This document shows positions 33,989-43,650 of a stretch of DNA of 64,000 nucleotides, in pieces; positions within the stretch are counted from its first letter, which is position 1, and every line of letters begins with the position of its first letter. The notes beneath the pieces are model-generated. The model did no database searches, had not been told where the DNA came from, and saw only the letters and a list, made by a program, of their open reading frames with translations. This stretch comes from Paenibacillus sp. DMB5 (lineage in GTDB: Bacteria > Bacillota > Bacilli > Paenibacillales > Paenibacillaceae), in contig NZ_LRAC01000163.1 in assembly GCF_001517085.1 (NCBI RefSeq), positions 62,001-126,000 of the forward strand, given 5' to 3'. Both the position numbers and the translations under genes were made by a program.

Positions 33989-36396
33989 CTAAGCAGTGTG
34001 ACCACTGCTCAGCTTCAGAGGATCATGGGCATTGCCGGGGCTGGCCGGCCGGCGTTCCCGCACCAGCACCTTGATCAGCTTTTCGCTGCCGGAGCAGTCA
34101 ATGAACCGGTCGCCGTCCGCCGATTTTTCTTCCCAGTCATTCAGTCTGAGAATATAGCCGACGGACTGCACGCCTATTTCAGCTTCAATCCGGGCTACAG
34201 CCCGCCCGTTCTCCATCTGCCTGAAATCACACTGGCCGTCCTGTATGCCTGTACCCCAGACCCACAGATTCCAGCCGCGGTAATCGCCGTCAGGGCGGTC
34301 ATAATGGACTTCAATGATTTTTGATCTTGGGGCAGGCTCACCATAGCTGTCATAGAGAACCATCATTGACAGGCCTTCAACCTGAACCTCCTGGTTATCG
34401 GCAATCCGGAAGGCTTCTGTTCCGGCATAGCTGTGATCCACCACAATGTTCCAGCAGCCGCCGGTATTAGGCAGGCTCTGCGTAATAGTCTCCGTATTGG
34501 CATTGAAGATAACGACGATATTGTTCCAGACATCGCCGCCTGCATTATCCTTCAGCATATAAGACACTACACCGCTGTCGCAGCGGAGGAATTCAAGGGA
34601 ACGTTCGATTTCCTGGCGACCGTGCAGACGGAAAGCGGGATGCTTGCGGCGCAGCTCAATCAGGCCCTTGTAATACTGGAACACCGGTATAAATGCCTGC
34701 TTCCGGTCCCAGCGGATCGCATTAATGACATCCGGGCTGCGGTAGCTGTTATGATCGCCGTATTTGCTGCGCAGCATTTCATCACCGGCATGAAGAAAGG
34801 GTATGCCCTGAGAGGTAAGGATCAGGCCGTTAGCCAGCAGCGAGCGCCGCACCGTCTCATTACGGAGAATATTCTGCGGATCGACTGCAAAATACGGATC
34901 GGCTGCACCGACAGCCTCCTCCAGAGATCCCCCGTATTTCAGCCTTCCGTTCTCCAGCTCCGGCAGGCCGGCTGCCTGCTTCAGACCCTGGGAAGCCAAT
35001 ATTTTATCCCACAGGTTAAGATTATCATGGCAGTCGCATAATTGACCGTCTCAACCGGTGAATCGGTAAAATCATGAATCGCACCTTTGATTCCGGAGGC
35101 TATCGCTCCCTCCTTGCCATACTCGCCGGTTACGAATCCTCTGCCCCAGCCGTCACTATCACCTTTGATTGCCGAGCGGAAGTTATCATTGAATACCGCA
35201 TAACCTTTGCCGCGCTGCACGCCTTTGAGCGTCTTGGCAGCCAGAGGGGAATCTCCGCCTGTCCAGGGCTCTCCGTAAATCAGCAGATTCGGGTTAATGT
35301 TAAGCCGCAGCTCCTCCGTAATCTCCCGGATTGTCACGCTGTCCATCAGCCCCATCAGATCGAAGCGGAAGCCGTCGATATGATATTCAGAAGCCCAGTA
35401 GGCCAGAGAATCCTTAATAAATTTGCGGACCATCGGCCGCTCGGTGGCAAGCTCATTGCCGACACCCGAACCGTTCGATAACCGTCCCAGGTAGTCCCGG
35501 CGGTAGAAATAATCCGGTACCAGCGGTTCAAACGGCCCCTTCTCGAATCCATAAGTATGGTTGTAGACTACATCCATAATCACCGCAATGCCTTTGCTGT
35601 GCAGTGCCTGCACCATTTCCTTGCATTCGCGGATGCGCGCTTCGGGATCGCTTGGATTCGTGCTGTACGAGCCTTCAGGCACATTGTAATGCTGAGGGTC
35701 GTAGCCCCAGTTATAATCCGTATAATAATCCGGACGCGGCCCCTCTCCTGCACCATTCAGCTCATCAACCGTCTGGTAATCAAAGACCGGCAGCAGATGT
35801 ACATGGGTTATGCCAAGTTCAGCCAGATGGTCAATGCCCAGCGGATTTCCGGTCGCATCACGCAGACCGGTTTCGGTAAAAGCCTTGAACTTGCCCTTAT
35901 TTATTATCCCCGAGCTTGCATGAGCCGAGAAATCGCGCACATGCAGCTCATAGATGACAGCGTCTGCCGGATGCAGGAGCTGTGGTGACTTATCCCCGCT
36001 CCAGCCTTCCGGATCCGTATCACGCAGGTCCACAATTGCCGAACGCAGCCCGTTGGCCGAAACAGCGGTTGCATAAGGGTCCGCGGCTTCATTGATCGTT
36101 CCATCCTCAAAGATCGTACGGTACATATAATATTTGCCCTTCAAATCCCCGGTAACCTGTACCTGCCAAACGCCGTCATCCCCGCGCTGCATCGGAACAA
36201 TCCGTCCGCTGTCCCTCTTGAATATCGCCGGCGATCCGGTCCCGTTCCCTCCAGTCTCGTATACTACGAGTGAAACGGTAAACGCCGTTGGAGCCCACAC
36301 CTTAAACTGGCTGTATGCTGCGGTATAGGTCAGGCCAAGATCACTGCCTGCATAGGTTTCGAGCACTGTCTCTGCATTCATATAGTTACTGTTCAT
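33989..36396 (-). pseudogene. pulA: Type I pullulanase with C-terminal PUD/CBM41-like domain, frameshifted
   Basis: This GH13 debranching enzyme cleaves alpha-1,6 bonds of pullulan and amylopectin. Frame one (36396-34981) has an N-terminal CBM48-like sandwich (about 20-110), the pullulanase motif YNWGYDP, DVVYNHT, nucleophile motif GFRFDLMG and acid/base motif IYGEPWTGG. Frame two continues with CHDNLNLWDKILASQG, the rest of the barrel, and a domain C. A final segment (IIEVHYDRPDGDYRGWNLWV) resembles the bacterial pullulanase-associated (CBM41) domain, which is usually N-terminal. One base is missing near 35029-35035, just before the conserved HDN. The corrected length is 803 codons. No signal peptide is seen, so it is probably intracellular. 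Confidence 0.88.
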
Positions 36397-36728
36397 AACA
36401 TCCTCACCATCCTAATGCCCACCATGGATTTTACCGGTGAACGGATCACCTTACTTAATTCCAACTATTACCACATCATTTTAAAATCATACTTGCACTG
36501 ATTTGCAAGCGGGGTGTAGCGGTGCCTGATTCCTGAGTTCAAGCTAATAACTTGGCTCAAAATAGTATATGTAACACTATGTTCACAGGTTTGGGTCCAG
36601 CAGCCTATTCTGCTGCCTATACAACATATATCGACAATTTATGGCATTTATTTAAGATAAAAAGCAAAGGAGGCCAATCTAACGGAAGTATAGTCTATAA
36701 TTCGCCACAGGGCTACAGTAAAATGCTG
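36397..36728. other. Pullulanase promoter region
   Basis: This 330-base gap holds the pullulanase promoter on the minus strand. TTGCAA, overlapping the operator-like repeat at 36492-36509, is followed after 19 bases by TAAAAT. I see no terminator for the upstream MFS gene and no convincing small gene. Confidence 0.4.
36492..36509 (-). promoter_or_regulatory. Inverted repeat, possible operator of the pullulanase gene
   Basis: The perfect arms CTTGCA (36492-36497) and TGCAAG (36504-36509) have a 6-base spacer. They overlap a -35-like TTGCAA about 100 bases upstream of the pullulanase start. Symmetry and placement fit a repressor site; the regulator is not identified. Confidence 0.4.
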
Positions 36729-38006
36729 TTATCTGTCTGATTCAGCAGATACTGGCCGGCTCTGCCTGTGTTTGCGCTGCACTCTGGCGAACAAAACGGC
36801 GACCGGAAACAGCAATGCAGCAGCCGCCAGCAATGAAGCTCTGATAGAGAACCTGCTGCCGATATAACCGACTGCCGGTCCGCCGGCTGTCTGTCCAAGC
36901 GCGTCAGACTGGCTGATCAGAGACAATACGGTTGCCCGTGTCCTGCTCTCCAGTCTAAGGTTCAGCCAGGTTTTGTATATCGGCTCATTAACAGCGCCTG
37001 CCACCGCAAGAAGCAGCACTGCAGCCACTGCCTCATAAAAGCCCGGTGCGAGTGCAAGCAGCAGAATTGCCCCGATGCGTACCAGCGTCAGCATCAGCAA
37101 AGCTGCCGTGAGCACCTTCTCCTTGTGCATATCTATCCTGCGTTCAGCCATATGCACGGCAGGTATTGCCAGCAGCGTAGAAGAGGCGCTGATGATTCCG
37201 AACCACACTGCCATGGAGATCACACTGTCCGGAAACCCGATTCCTTCTATTAAGTGGATTTGCCATAACCGGTCATAGCCTTCGGAGGCTGCCCCGCTGA
37301 ACAGGGTTACCACAGCCAGCAGGAGCAGCACCGGACTGTTGATCAGGACTGCAGCACCGCTCTGCCAGGTACGCGCCCATGCCTTGAACGAAGCAGCTTC
37401 TGCTTCCCGCTCCCCCCTGACGAAGCCTGTTTCCTTCATCAGGAGGGACAGGACAAGCCCCAGCATGAGATATATTAAACCTCCGGCGATGTAGGGCAGG
37501 TTCGGTGCTGCAAGCGATAACCCCACACTGGTTCCGGCACCGAGAAGGGAGGCGGCAAGAGAAGCCTTTTCCGCACGCATGAAAAGGTTCCCGGCTTTTC
37601 CATCCCCCAGCTCATCCATAATCCAGGCGGTGTCCGCGCCGCTGACAAAGGTCCAGCCGAGCCCGAACAGCAGCTGAGCGGCCATTACCCATGCAACGGC
37701 CGGCACGTCAGTCCCCAGGCCCGTAAACCAGACAATGCTTCCCTCCAGCAGGAAGCCGCAGCCCATGACCGTCACGCCTATGATTACGGACAGTCTGCGG
37801 CTGTATAAATCGGCAACCGCACCGGTAATTCCCTCAAAGACAAGCACTGTGATTTCCAGCACAGTTCCGATCAGCAGCAGCTCAAACGGACGGAGCCCGA
37901 GCTCAGTCACATAATAAATGCTGTAAGTAGTGAATATAGTGCTGCTTGCAAATGCCATAGTGAATACGAGCAGCAGGTACATTTGAGAAGCCTGTAATTT
38001 TCGCAC
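36729..38006 (-). CDS. MFS transporter
   Basis: A 425-residue, 12-helix major facilitator protein. The GTG at 38006 is preceded by AAAGGCGG 7 bases away and starts right before the first helix; the longer reading from 38117 adds a polar, unlikely extension. The loop between helices 2 and 3 carries the MFS motif A-like GAVADLYSRRLSVIIG. The most similar groups are drug/metabolite exporters with a wide range. It sits upstream of pulA on the same strand, but 332 bases apart, so co-expression is uncertain. Substrate unknown. Confidence 0.82.
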   Translation of the reverse strand: MRKLQASQMYLLLVFTMAFASSTIFTTYSIYYVTELGLRPFELLLIGTVLEITVLVFEGITGAVADLYSRRLSVIIGVTVMGCGFLLEGSIVWFTGLGTDVPAVAWVMAAQLLFGLGWTFVSGADTAWIMDELGDGKAGNLFMRAEKASLAASLLGAGTSVGLSLAAPNLPYIAGGLIYLMLGLVLSLLMKETGFVRGEREAEAASFKAWARTWQSGAAVLINSPVLLLLAVVTLFSGAASEGYDRLWQIHLIEGIGFPDSVISMAVWFGIISASSTLLAIPAVHMAERRIDMHKEKVLTAALLMLTLVRIGAILLLALAPGFYEAVAAVLLLAVAGAVNEPIYKTWLNLRLESRTRATVLSLISQSDALGQTAGGPAVGYIGSRFSIRASLLAAAALLFPVAVLFARVQRKHRQSRPVSAESDR

Positions 38007-38115
38007 AAGAGTTCCGCCTTTTCCTAAGGAATGTGCTCTAAGTATACGGAACCCTGTTCGTTGCTGCTGTTCCGTACTTGCGGATTGTCTCTTTGTGGAC
38101 AGCTTATGGAACAGC

Positions 38116-38146
38116 AAAAAACCGGCCCCCTTGTCAGGAGACCGGC
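38116..38146 (-). terminator. Terminator of the pts operon
   Basis: On the minus strand CCGGTCTCC pairs with GGGGGCCGG around a short loop, followed by six T. It lies about 60 bases after ptsI. Confidence 0.8.
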
Positions 38147-38205
38147 ATAAAGTAGTTGGAAAAGTGAACTTGCCAAAACGGATCTTGCTTAAGGTTAAAA
38201 AAGAG

Positions 38206-39918
38206 TTACTTCACGCTGCTCTGTACAAGTGCAGCTACTTCCTCGGCCGTGCCGAGCTGCAGCGCTTTAGCAGCCATTTCCTTCATTTCAGCAGCAGACA
38301 GCTTGGAAATCTGGCTGCGGGCCGGCAGGATGGAAGTGGCGCTCATGCTGAATTCATCAAGACCAAGTCCCAGCAGAAGCGGAATCGCGGTGGAGTCACC
38401 AGCCATTTCGCCGCACATGCCGGTCCATTTGCCTTCAGCATGTGCCGCGTCGATTACGATTTTGACCAGACGCAGAATTGCCGGATTGTAAGGCTGATAC
38501 AGGTAGGATACCTGCTCATTCATACGGTCGGCAGCCATTGTATATTGAATAAGGTCATTTGTTCCGATACTGAAGAAATCAACTTCCTTCGCGAACTGGT
38601 CAGCCAGCACAGCAGTAGAAGGAATCTCTACCATAATACCGAGCTGGATGTTGTCGGACACTTCCTTGCCTTCCTCACGCAGCTTCGCTTTCTCCTCAAG
38701 CAGGAGGTCACGGGCTGCACGGAATTCGCCAAGGGTAGCGATCATCGGGAACATAATCCGCAGGTCACCGTGTGCGCTTGCTCTGAGCAGGGCGCGCAGC
38801 TGTGTGCGGAAAATATCCTGACGGTCCAGACAGAGACGGATTGCCCGGAATCCGAGGAACGGATTCATTTCCTTCGGCAGATCCAGGTAAGGCAGCTCCT
38901 TGTCACCGCCGATATCGAGCGTGCGGACAACGACCGGCTTGCCGTTCATGTTCTCAAGCACGGTGCGGTACGCATTGTACTGTACTTCCTCGGAAGGCAG
39001 CTTGTCACGGCCCATGTAGAGGAATTCGGTACGGTACAGACCTACGCCCTCGCCGCCGTTCTCGATAACACCGGCAACATCGTTAGGCGTACCAATGTTG
39101 GCAGCCAGCTCGACATGCTTACCGTCAGCAGATACGGTTGCTTCATCGCGCAGCTTTTTCCACTCGGCGATTTGCAGGTCGTATGCTTCCTGCTTCGTCT
39201 TGTACTCAGCCACTTCAGCCTCGCTAGGGTTGATCAGCACGTCGCCGCTCAAACCGTCAACGATAACCAGATCGCCTGCTTTAACCAGCGACAGCACATT
39301 TTTGGTGCCGACAACCGCCGGAATTTCCAGGGAACGGGCCATAATCGCCGAATGTGAAGTACGTCCGCCGATATTGGTAGTGAAGCCTTTAACAAAATTA
39401 CGGTTCAGCTGCGCAGTATCTGAAGGTGTCAGGTCCTGTGCAATAACGATAACCTCTTCACTGATCTCGGCAGGGCTGATATAGTGAATGCCCAGCAGGT
39501 GGTTCAGCACGCGCTTAGTTACATCGCGCATGTCGGCAGCACGTTCCTGGAGGTAGGCACTCTTCATATTCTCGAACATCGATACAAATTGTGAAGCAAC
39601 TTCATTTAGCGCATAGTCTGCATTAACCGCTTCTTCACGGATTTTGTCCATTACCGGGCTGATCAGTTCAGGATCTTCAAGAATCAGCAGGTGAGATTCA
39701 AATATCTCCGCTTTCTTCTCGCCCAGCTCTGCAAGTGTGCGCTCCTTGATGGCCAGCAGCTCACCCTTGGATTTATCCAGGGCGGCCTGCAGCTTGGCCA
39801 GCTCGGCTTCCACATCACTTATTGAAGTCTTGGTAATGGTATAGTCCGGATGTTCCAGGATAAATGCACGGGCTACGGCAATACCTGCTGAAGCCGCGAT
39901 TCCTGAAATTTTACTCAT
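38206..39918 (-). CDS. ptsI: PTS enzyme I (PEP-protein phosphotransferase)
   Basis: Cytoplasmic enzyme I takes phosphate from PEP and passes it to HPr. The 570 residues match the family. An N-terminal HPr-binding/swivel domain carries the active His in GGRTSHSAIMARSLEIPAVV. The C-terminal PEP-binding TIM barrel shows GLYRTEFLYMGRDKLPSEE, KPVVVRTLDIGGDKELPYL, IMVEIPSTAVLADQF and the catalytic Cys in GMCGEMAGD. The ATG at 39918 overlaps the ptsH stop by 8 bases (translational coupling). It is the last gene of glcT-ptsG-ptsH-ptsI. Confidence 0.97.
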   Translation of the reverse strand: MSKISGIAASAGIAVARAFILEHPDYTITKTSISDVEAELAKLQAALDKSKGELLAIKERTLAELGEKKAEIFESHLLILEDPELISPVMDKIREEAVNADYALNEVASQFVSMFENMKSAYLQERAADMRDVTKRVLNHLLGIHYISPAEISEEVIVIAQDLTPSDTAQLNRNFVKGFTTNIGGRTSHSAIMARSLEIPAVVGTKNVLSLVKAGDLVIVDGLSGDVLINPSEAEVAEYKTKQEAYDLQIAEWKKLRDEATVSADGKHVELAANIGTPNDVAGVIENGGEGVGLYRTEFLYMGRDKLPSEEVQYNAYRTVLENMNGKPVVVRTLDIGGDKELPYLDLPKEMNPFLGFRAIRLCLDRQDIFRTQLRALLRASAHGDLRIMFPMIATLGEFRAARDLLLEEKAKLREEGKEVSDNIQLGIMVEIPSTAVLADQFAKEVDFFSIGTNDLIQYTMAADRMNEQVSYLYQPYNPAILRLVKIVIDAAHAEGKWTGMCGEMAGDSTAIPLLLGLGLDEFSMSATSILPARSQISKLSAAEMKEMAAKALQLGTAEEVAALVQSSVK

Positions 39919-40186
39919 TAATTTCTCCCAGCCCTTCTTTGATCATTACATCCTGCAATGCGCTGAGTGCTTCTGCTTCTTCGCCGCCTTCAGTGATCAG
40001 GGTCAGTGTGTCGCCTGCTTCAAGGCCCAGGGACAATACGCCAAGGATAGATTTCAGGGTTACCTTTTTGCCTTTTGCTTCTGCAAATGCTTCAGTGCCT
40101 TTGAATTTAGTTGCTGTATTTACCAGTGCAGTTGCTGGACGTGCGTGAATTCCATCTTCATCAACAATTTTGAAAGTTTTTTGCAT
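39911..40186 (-). CDS. ptsH: PTS phosphocarrier protein HPr
   Basis: HPr carries phosphate from enzyme I to sugar-specific EIIA domains and, when phosphorylated on Ser46, is the CcpA co-repressor. The 91-residue product has the catalytic GIHARPA (His14; family His15) and the regulatory KKVTLKSILGVLSLG with Ser46. The start is placed at ATG 40186 (MQKTFKI); the longer frame upstream is not family-like. The stop overlaps ptsI. It lies about 110 bases downstream of ptsG. Confidence 0.96.
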   Translation of the reverse strand: MQKTFKIVDEDGIHARPATALVNTATKFKGTEAFAEAKGKKVTLKSILGVLSLGLEAGDTLTLITEGGEEAEALSALQDVMIKEGLGEINE

Positions 40187-40296
40187 AATAATCCAACTCG
40201 CTTTCTGTTTATTTGGTATGGTTGTATGTTGCTTATCTATATGTGAGGGCAGCGCCTCCACTAAATTATAATGGATGCGCTGCGCCATTGCACATT

Positions 40297-42354
40297 TTAC
40301 TGGATGGTGATGATGTCCTTATCGCCAATGGCAACCTTGCCAGGCTTCTTCAGGGTTACTGTTGAACCTTCCGGCAGATTGGAGAAGATGACCGGTGAAA
40401 TGACGGAAGGCGCATTGGCTTTCACGTACTCCAGATCCACTTCCATAATCGGCTGTCCGGCAGCAACCAGATCGCCTTCCTCGACAAGCACTGTAAAGCC
40501 CTGGCCCTTCAGCTTCACTGTATTAACGCCGATGTGTACAAGCACTTCCTTGCCGCCGTCCGACATAATGCCGATCGCATGCTTGCTCGGGAATACATTG
40601 AATACCTTACCGTAGACCGGTGAAGCAATTTTACCGTCAGCGGACAGGAAGGCGAAGCCGTCACCTGTCATCTTCTGCGAGAAGACCGCATCCGGCACCT
40701 GGGTGATATCCATCAGCTCGCCGTTAACCGGAGATACGATATCCTCTGGGACGATCGCTTTACCCTCTTCTCCGGCGTGCTGTTCAAGCTCAGGCTGCGG
40801 AGCAACCGGTGCTGCGGCAGGGGTTCTGCCGTTCATAACATCCTGAATCTGCGACTTGATAGTATCGGAACGTGTTCCGAAGATCGCCTGGACGTTATTT
40901 CCGACTTCAAGCACCCCGGAGGCCCCCAGCTTCTTCAGGCGGTTCTTGTCCACGCCTGCTTTATCTTTAACCTCAACCCGCAGACGCGTAATACATGCAT
41001 CCAGGTGAGCAATGTTCTCTTTACCGCCCAGTGCTGCCAGAATGTTGCGCGGCAGATCGTCTCCGCTTGTTGAAACAGCTTCTCCGCTTGTTTCTTCTGT
41101 CCCCTCGGAAGGCTCTTCACGTCCCGGGGTTCTAAGATTGAACTTGCGGATGACGAAACGGAATCCGAAGTAGTAGATTACCGCGATTACCAGACCTACC
41201 GGAATTACCAGCCACCAGGCAGTACGGTTCGGTATAATCCCGAACAGGACATAGTCGATGAAACCGCCGGAGAAAGTCATCCCGATTTTGACGTTCAGGA
41301 TGTGCATGGTCATAAAGGAAAGGCCTGCGAATACCGCATGCACCGCAAACAGCAGTGGTGCTACGAACAGGAACGAGAATTCAAGCGGCTCGGTAATCCC
41401 TGTCAGGAATGAAGTGAGCGCTGCAGAAACCATCAAGCTTCCGACAATCTTTTTGTTCTCAGGTCTGGCTTCATGATAAATCGCCAGCGCTGCTGCCGGC
41501 AGTCCGAACATCATAAACGGATATTTACCAGTAGTGAAAGTACCCGCTGTGAATTCCACACCATCACGAAGCTGCTGCATGAAGATCCGCTGGTCACCGC
41601 GGACCAGTTCACCCGCTTTATCGATATAGCTGCCGAATTCATACCAGAACGGCGAGTAGAAGATGTGGTGCAGACCAAACGGAATCAGGGAACGCTCGAT
41701 CACCCCGAAGATGAAGGCTGACAGCGTCAGATTCGTATTGATCATGCTCTGTGATACGTAGTTCAGGCCGTGCTGGATCGGCGGCCAGATGATCGTCAGT
41801 GCAAGACCGAGGATCAGCGAGGTAACAGCCGTCATAATCGGCACAAACCGTTTACCTGCAAAGAAACCCAGATAAGATGGCAGCTCTATACGGAAGAACC
41901 GCTTGTACATAGACGCCGCGAGTATCCCGACGAGTATACCGCCGAACACACCAGTCTGCAGTGTTGGAATCCCCAAAACACTAGCATACGCAAAGTCCTG
42001 CTTGCTCAGCACCCACTCATTGATCCCGAGCACGGTCCCCATAGTCACGTTCATGACCAGGAAACCGATAATAGCTGCAAGCCCTGCTACCCCTTCGCCG
42101 CCGGCCAGCCCGATGGCTACCCCAACTGCGAACAGAAGCGACAGGTTACTGAAGACAATCTGTCCCGAGTTCATTAATACATTGGCAATGGCTTGAACAA
42201 CATCGTTCTCCAAAGCCGGAACGTATTGGAGGAAATCAGGATTAACAAGCATGTTGCCGATCCCGAGCAGCAGACCTGCCGCAGGCAGAATGGCTACAGG
42301 AAGCATAAGCGCTTTACCGACCCGCTGCAAAACGCCAAACAACTTCTTGAACAT
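40297..42354 (-). CDS. ptsG: PTS glucose-specific EIICBA component
   Basis: This glucose permease and phosphotransferase combines three domains in 685 residues. EIIC is a membrane domain (about 1-400, opening MFKKLFGVLQRVGKALMLPV, with FTGITEPLEFSFLF-type glucose-family signature). EIIB has its phospho-Cys in HLDACITRLRVEV (about residue 460). The C-terminal EIIA has SKHAIGIMSDGG and the active His in VLVHIGVNTVKL. The Ala/Pro linker between B and A is typical. AAGGAAG precedes the ATG. It is expressed from its own leader with a GlcT-type antiterminator structure, followed by ptsH-ptsI. Confidence 0.95.
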   Translation of the reverse strand: MFKKLFGVLQRVGKALMLPVAILPAAGLLLGIGNMLVNPDFLQYVPALENDVVQAIANVLMNSGQIVFSNLSLLFAVGVAIGLAGGEGVAGLAAIIGFLVMNVTMGTVLGINEWVLSKQDFAYASVLGIPTLQTGVFGGILVGILAASMYKRFFRIELPSYLGFFAGKRFVPIMTAVTSLILGLALTIIWPPIQHGLNYVSQSMINTNLTLSAFIFGVIERSLIPFGLHHIFYSPFWYEFGSYIDKAGELVRGDQRIFMQQLRDGVEFTAGTFTTGKYPFMMFGLPAAALAIYHEARPENKKIVGSLMVSAALTSFLTGITEPLEFSFLFVAPLLFAVHAVFAGLSFMTMHILNVKIGMTFSGGFIDYVLFGIIPNRTAWWLVIPVGLVIAVIYYFGFRFVIRKFNLRTPGREEPSEGTEETSGEAVSTSGDDLPRNILAALGGKENIAHLDACITRLRVEVKDKAGVDKNRLKKLGASGVLEVGNNVQAIFGTRSDTIKSQIQDVMNGRTPAAAPVAPQPELEQHAGEEGKAIVPEDIVSPVNGELMDITQVPDAVFSQKMTGDGFAFLSADGKIASPVYGKVFNVFPSKHAIGIMSDGGKEVLVHIGVNTVKLKGQGFTVLVEEGDLVAAGQPIMEVDLEYVKANAPSVISPVIFSNLPEGSTVTLKKPGKVAIGDKDIITIQ

Positions 42355-42403
42355 AGGTTCACTTCCTTAATATGATTTTCTCACCAGACAAAATGCCAAA
42401 AAA

Positions 42404-42502
42404 GGCATGAGCAATACAGCATATAGGTTGTCATCTAACGCTAAAGTTAGATTACCCCGAGTTAGGGGATTACAACCATAAATACTGTAAATCACTCATG
42501 CC
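42404..42502 (-). promoter_or_regulatory. ptsG leader: GlcT antitermination target (RAT) and terminator
   Basis: The minus-strand RNA folds on long arms: GGCATGAG (opposite 42495-42502) with CTCATGCC (opposite 42404-42411), followed by six T. This is an intrinsic terminator just before ptsG. Inside are a GGTTGT/ACAACC stem and two hairpins (ATCTAAC/GTTAGAT and CCCC/GGGG). The 5' arm should hold the RNA antiterminator bound by GlcT, mutually exclusive with the terminator. The multi-branched interior is larger than in B. subtilis ptsG. Confidence 0.72.
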
Positions 42503-42554
42503 TGATCGTATCAGTTACACGTTGGTATTCTGTTGGTCTTTCTTAACAGGGATT

Positions 42555-42583
42555 AGTTTAGCACCGATAATAAAAGAAAGCAA
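42555..42583 (-). promoter_or_regulatory. Candidate ptsG promoter
   Basis: TTGCTT (42578-42583) and TAAACT (42555-42560) on the minus strand with a 17-base spacer, placed 50 bases upstream of the RAT/terminator and just after glcT. The -35 matches only at TTG. Confidence 0.45.
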
Positions 42584-42644
42584 GCGCAAATTTGGTGCAC
42601 TTCATTTTTATGCATCCAATTATAAATTTTAAAAGCATCAAGGG

Positions 42645-43514
42645 TTACCGTTGCTGCTCCATATCCGCCTCATCCTCTTTTTTCTGGGCAAGACGCTGCA
42701 GATGGATCGTTAAATAGCTGACCTCCGCCGGATATACAGGAATGCGGACCCGCTGCTCGATAATCTTGGTCAGCTTCCAGGACAGTGAATACATCTCCGG
42801 GTATTCCCGTTTCATCAGATTATCCAGAGAAGATGTCTCCCGAACCGTTTCCCCGCGGCGCAGCCGTTCCAGTACGAACCGCAGATGGGTAACCAGACGC
42901 GAATAATCCAGCGAATCCCGCGGAATCCGGTAATCCAGATTATCCTCCACAATCGCCACCAGATCCCCGATCAGCAGAGAATGCTCGCGCACCTCGGAGA
43001 TATGCCTGTTACTGAGCGCACTGACGATATGCAGCGCCACGAAACCGATCTCATCCGGAGGAAGCGTGACAGCCATCGTCTCGTTAATCCGTTCAACCGC
43101 ATATTCGGCCAGCCTGTATTCTTCCGGATAGATCTCTTTTGTCTCATACAGAAAAGGGTTATGAATGGCGATATTCTGTTCATTGCGCCGGATGGCAAAG
43201 GAAATATGGTCAGTCAGGGCAATATGGATATGCTCGTTCAGGGGCTGGTTGCTGCTCTGCATAATATGCAGAACGATTTCCTGCACAACCTCTATCAGTT
43301 TCTCGTCCACCTGGGGGACCAGTTGCTTATATTGTTCCTGCTCTTCCTGGTTGCGGAGAATAAACATCTTCTCTACAGAGGACAGAGTGATTTGATCACG
43401 GCTTTTACGGTTATACCCGATCCCTTTGCCGATTACAACTACCTCGGCATACTGGGGGTGCTGGGCAATGATAACATTGTTATTGAGTACCTTGGCTACA
43501 GTTATGCTGCCCAA
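42645..43514 (-). CDS. glcT: BglG/SacY-family antiterminator GlcT
   Basis: An RNA-binding protein that prevents termination in the ptsG leader when glucose is transported. The N-terminal CAT RNA-binding domain (about 1-58: ITVAKVLNNNVIIAQ, GKGIGYNRKSRDQI) is followed by PRD1 (conserved His in NEHIHIALTDHISFAIRR; second in GFVALHIVSAL) and PRD2 (HLRFVLERL and SYLTIHLQRL). The length fits the family. The start is probably the TTG at 43514, 8 bases after AGAGG; the GTG at 43523 is 1 base from it. Position directly before ptsG supports the GlcT identity. Confidence 0.93.
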   Translation of the reverse strand: MGSITVAKVLNNNVIIAQHPQYAEVVVIGKGIGYNRKSRDQITLSSVEKMFILRNQEEQEQYKQLVPQVDEKLIEVVQEIVLHIMQSSNQPLNEHIHIALTDHISFAIRRNEQNIAIHNPFLYETKEIYPEEYRLAEYAVERINETMAVTLPPDEIGFVALHIVSALSNRHISEVREHSLLIGDLVAIVEDNLDYRIPRDSLDYSRLVTHLRFVLERLRRGETVRETSSLDNLMKREYPEMYSLSWKLTKIIEQRVRIPVYPAEVSYLTIHLQRLAQKKEDEADMEQQR

Positions 43515-43650
43515 TTCCGACACCTCTTTTAATTCTGAATACCTGTTGCTTCAAAGCAGCCGTCTGTCTTAGCAGCATGCGTAAATTATACTTGAGGTAC
43601 CATCATAACATCAACATGAGGTTATTAGAAGAGCGTCTCGAAAGCAGCAT

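Noticed and set aside
36552..36740. 62-codon plus-strand ORF in the pulA-MFS gap
   Set aside because: No ribosome site before its start; it overlaps the end of the MFS gene and has no recognisable features.
38095..39357. Open frame of 420 codons opposite ptsI
   Set aside because: Shadow of the enzyme I gene; no ribosome site or family features.
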